Shown: positions 62,922-64,000 of the stretch, piece after piece | Numbering within the stretch: the stretch's first letter is position 1 | Layout: each line of letters opens with the position of its first letter | Origin: Oscillatoria sp. FACHB-1407 | GTDB lineage: Bacteria; Cyanobacteriota; Cyanobacteriia; Elainellales; Elainellaceae | DNA: 64,000 nucleotides | Direction of reading: 5' to 3' | Assembly (NCBI RefSeq): GCF_014697545.1 | Contig: NZ_JACJSA010000004.1 | Location: 186,001 to 250,000 of the forward strand | Made by a program: the position numbers and the translations under genes | The notes under the pieces: model-generated | Seen by the model: the letters and a program-made list of their open reading frames with translations, nothing else | Databases searched by the model: none | Told to the model about the DNA's origin: nothing

Positions 62922-63834
62922 GGGGTTGAGTTGTTAACTGGGCGATCGCTCCTACCAAATTAGCCTGACTTAGCTGAGCGAAGGCACTATCCGCGAGGAT
63001 CCGATGAGTAGCAGTTGTGGGATGAATCCCATCCCAAAACAAAAACTGGTCGGGTTGACTACAGGTTGCGAAATCGACCAGGCAGTTTTGAGTGACATTC
63101 TTGAAACCAAATCGTGCTGGATTGGCGATCGCCTCCTGATAAAGCGCATATACATCCAACTCAATCAATTGCAGTTCTGCGTTGGATTGTTGACCCAACA
63201 CTTTTAATAAGCGACGGAGACTGGAATTGTGAGTGCGAGCCGAGTTGGTCAGTGCTGCTGCTTTAGTCGTGTTGCGAGTTGCCGGAAGGTTGCCCAGATC
63301 AGGCAAGTTTGCCACCAAAATGTGTTTTGCCCCCTTCGACGTGAGGGACTGCAACACATTGGATAAATTGGCGATCGCCTGTTCGGGTTTGGTTAGGTCT
63401 TGTAAGTAATCATTCGCTCCTGCCCAAATAATGTATAAGGCAGAGGGGTTGAGTTGCGATTGAGTGGCGGTGAAACGTTGTACCTGAGAGACGACGGTGG
63501 GAACAGGCAATGGAGAACCACTGCTAACAATGGTGGCTCCACCCCAGGCGGAATTCGTAATTTTATGGGTGGGCAAGTTTAATTGTTGAGCCAGATATTC
63601 AACCCATACCAATCCATTGGAGTAACGTCCTTGAAAATAAGGTGGACTGGGAGGATAGAGTCGATTGGAGGTTTGAAAGACATTTCCAACATCAGAAAGA
63701 CTATCTCCAAAGACATAAATTTCATCAACGGAATGATGTTGAGGAGTGAGGGTGATGAGTGCAGTCATGAGTAATGTTAGGAGTGCAAGACTCACAAATA
63801 AAATTATTTTTTTAAGGTGCAATTTCAGCAGCAT
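62893..63834 (-). CDS. Secreted or membrane-anchored SGNH/GDSL hydrolase
   Basis: From the ATG at 63834 the product is 313 residues, with a hydrophobic signal or anchor at about 8-30 (KKIILFVSLALLTLLMTALI). SGNH blocks are VFGDSLSDVGN (Ser45), SAWGGAT (block II Gly), IIWAGANDYL (block III Asn) and WDGIHPTTATH (block V Asp and His). This is the plant-type/autotransporter-type GDSL lipase group (SGNH plasmatocyte-like), acting on esters outside the cell. An upstream extension of 48 codons has no conserved content. Its 3' end overlaps the nitroreductase gene. Confidence 0.9.
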   Translation of the reverse strand: MLLKLHLKKIILFVSLALLTLLMTALITLTPQHHSVDEIYVFGDSLSDVGNVFQTSNRLYPPSPPYFQGRYSNGLVWVEYLAQQLNLPTHKITNSAWGGATIVSSGSPLPVPTVVSQVQRFTATQSQLNPSALYIIWAGANDYLQDLTKPEQAIANLSNVLQSLTSKGAKHILVANLPDLGNLPATRNTTKAAALTNSARTHNSSLRRLLKVLGQQSNAELQLIELDVYALYQEAIANPARFGFKNVTQNCLVDFATCSQPDQFLFWDGIHPTTATHRILADSAFAQLSQANLVGAIAQLTTQPLKAAETLTD

Positions 63835-64000
63835 TAGAGAGAATAGCGCACTTCTATACTGTAACGATTCACACTCAAGATGACAGAAATTGAGATCCCC
63901 AGTCTCTCTTTGAAGTTGATCAGAAGCTTGTGTGATCGCATCATCACAAACTAGTGTTGCGAACACAAAGTTCTGCAATGTAGGGGGTTTGGGGACTTCG

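Noticed and set aside
1-64000. tRNA or rRNA genes
   Set aside because: I scanned the spacers for T-loop signatures (GGTTCRANTCC-like) with matching acceptor stems and found none; a covariance-model search would settle this.

Overview
The window is chromosomal DNA from a cyanobacterium. The octamer GCGATCGC (HIP1) occurs dozens of times, and the window carries psbV (cytochrome c-550), psbV2, petE (plastocyanin), cyanophycin genes (cphB, cphA2) and several families known almost only from cyanobacteria (DUF1995, DUF4330, DUF760). Heptamer arrays of the STRR type, many small palindromic repeats and many multi-domain sensor proteins point to a large-genome, probably filamentous (Leptolyngbya-like) species; the lineage is inference. 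I found no rRNA, tRNA, CRISPR array, complete insertion sequence or phage.

Layout. 1-13 kb: the start of an M16 peptidase, a secreted TPR-like repeat protein, a glutathione S-transferase divergent from dps, a stand-alone LuxR-type HTH protein, a Calx-beta/RTX protein, hisIE, a beta-barrel/beta-helix surface protein and cyanophycinase. 13-26 kb: cphA2, a 20-unit heptamer array, a GDSL hydrolase, an aldo/keto reductase, a DUF2325 protein, rpiA, a hybrid sensor kinase, a PEP-CTERM protein, an LCM-type methyltransferase and an alpha/beta hydrolase. 26-33.5 kb: the most unusual locus, with a TIR-ATPase protein cotranscribed with an ATPase carrying four GAF domains, and a divergent HD-domain phosphohydrolase. 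33.7-41.6 kb: housekeeping and conserved cyanobacterial genes. 41.8-43.5 kb: the psbV-psbV2-petE cluster. 44-50 kb: a CheY-like regulator, NUDIX hydrolase, ridA, DUF760, mutY, an ABC exporter and a CIA30 protein. 50-64 kb: small proteins, a kefG-kefB type antiporter pair, a two-gene sensor-kinase operon, a glycine-zipper protein, an AI-2E family transporter, a nitroreductase and a second GDSL hydrolase.

The best candidate for an undescribed system is 26511-33497. One protein joins an N-terminal HTH-like domain, a TIR domain that keeps its glutamate, and an AAA-like ATPase. Its partner, 17 bp downstream, has the same kind of ATPase followed by two copies of a GAF pair; one GAF has a complete NKFDE motif, the signature of the cyclic-nucleotide-binding GAFs of phosphodiesterases and CyaB-type cyclases. 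The nearest gene upstream is a divergent HD phosphohydrolase with phosphodiesterase-like histidines. A ligand-sensing ATPase pair driving a TIR effector is a reasonable hypothesis, but function is not shown by sequence.

The spacers are rich in structured repeats. A 177-bp MITE-like element has two full copies of identical length and three partial ones. A second repeat family (about 105 bp) has one copy split by a 92-bp insertion flanked by TA duplications. There is also a short hairpin family, several 80-165 bp inverted-repeat elements, and a terminator palindrome whose 5' arm is amplified in tandem. These repeats account for most of the long gene-free stretches.
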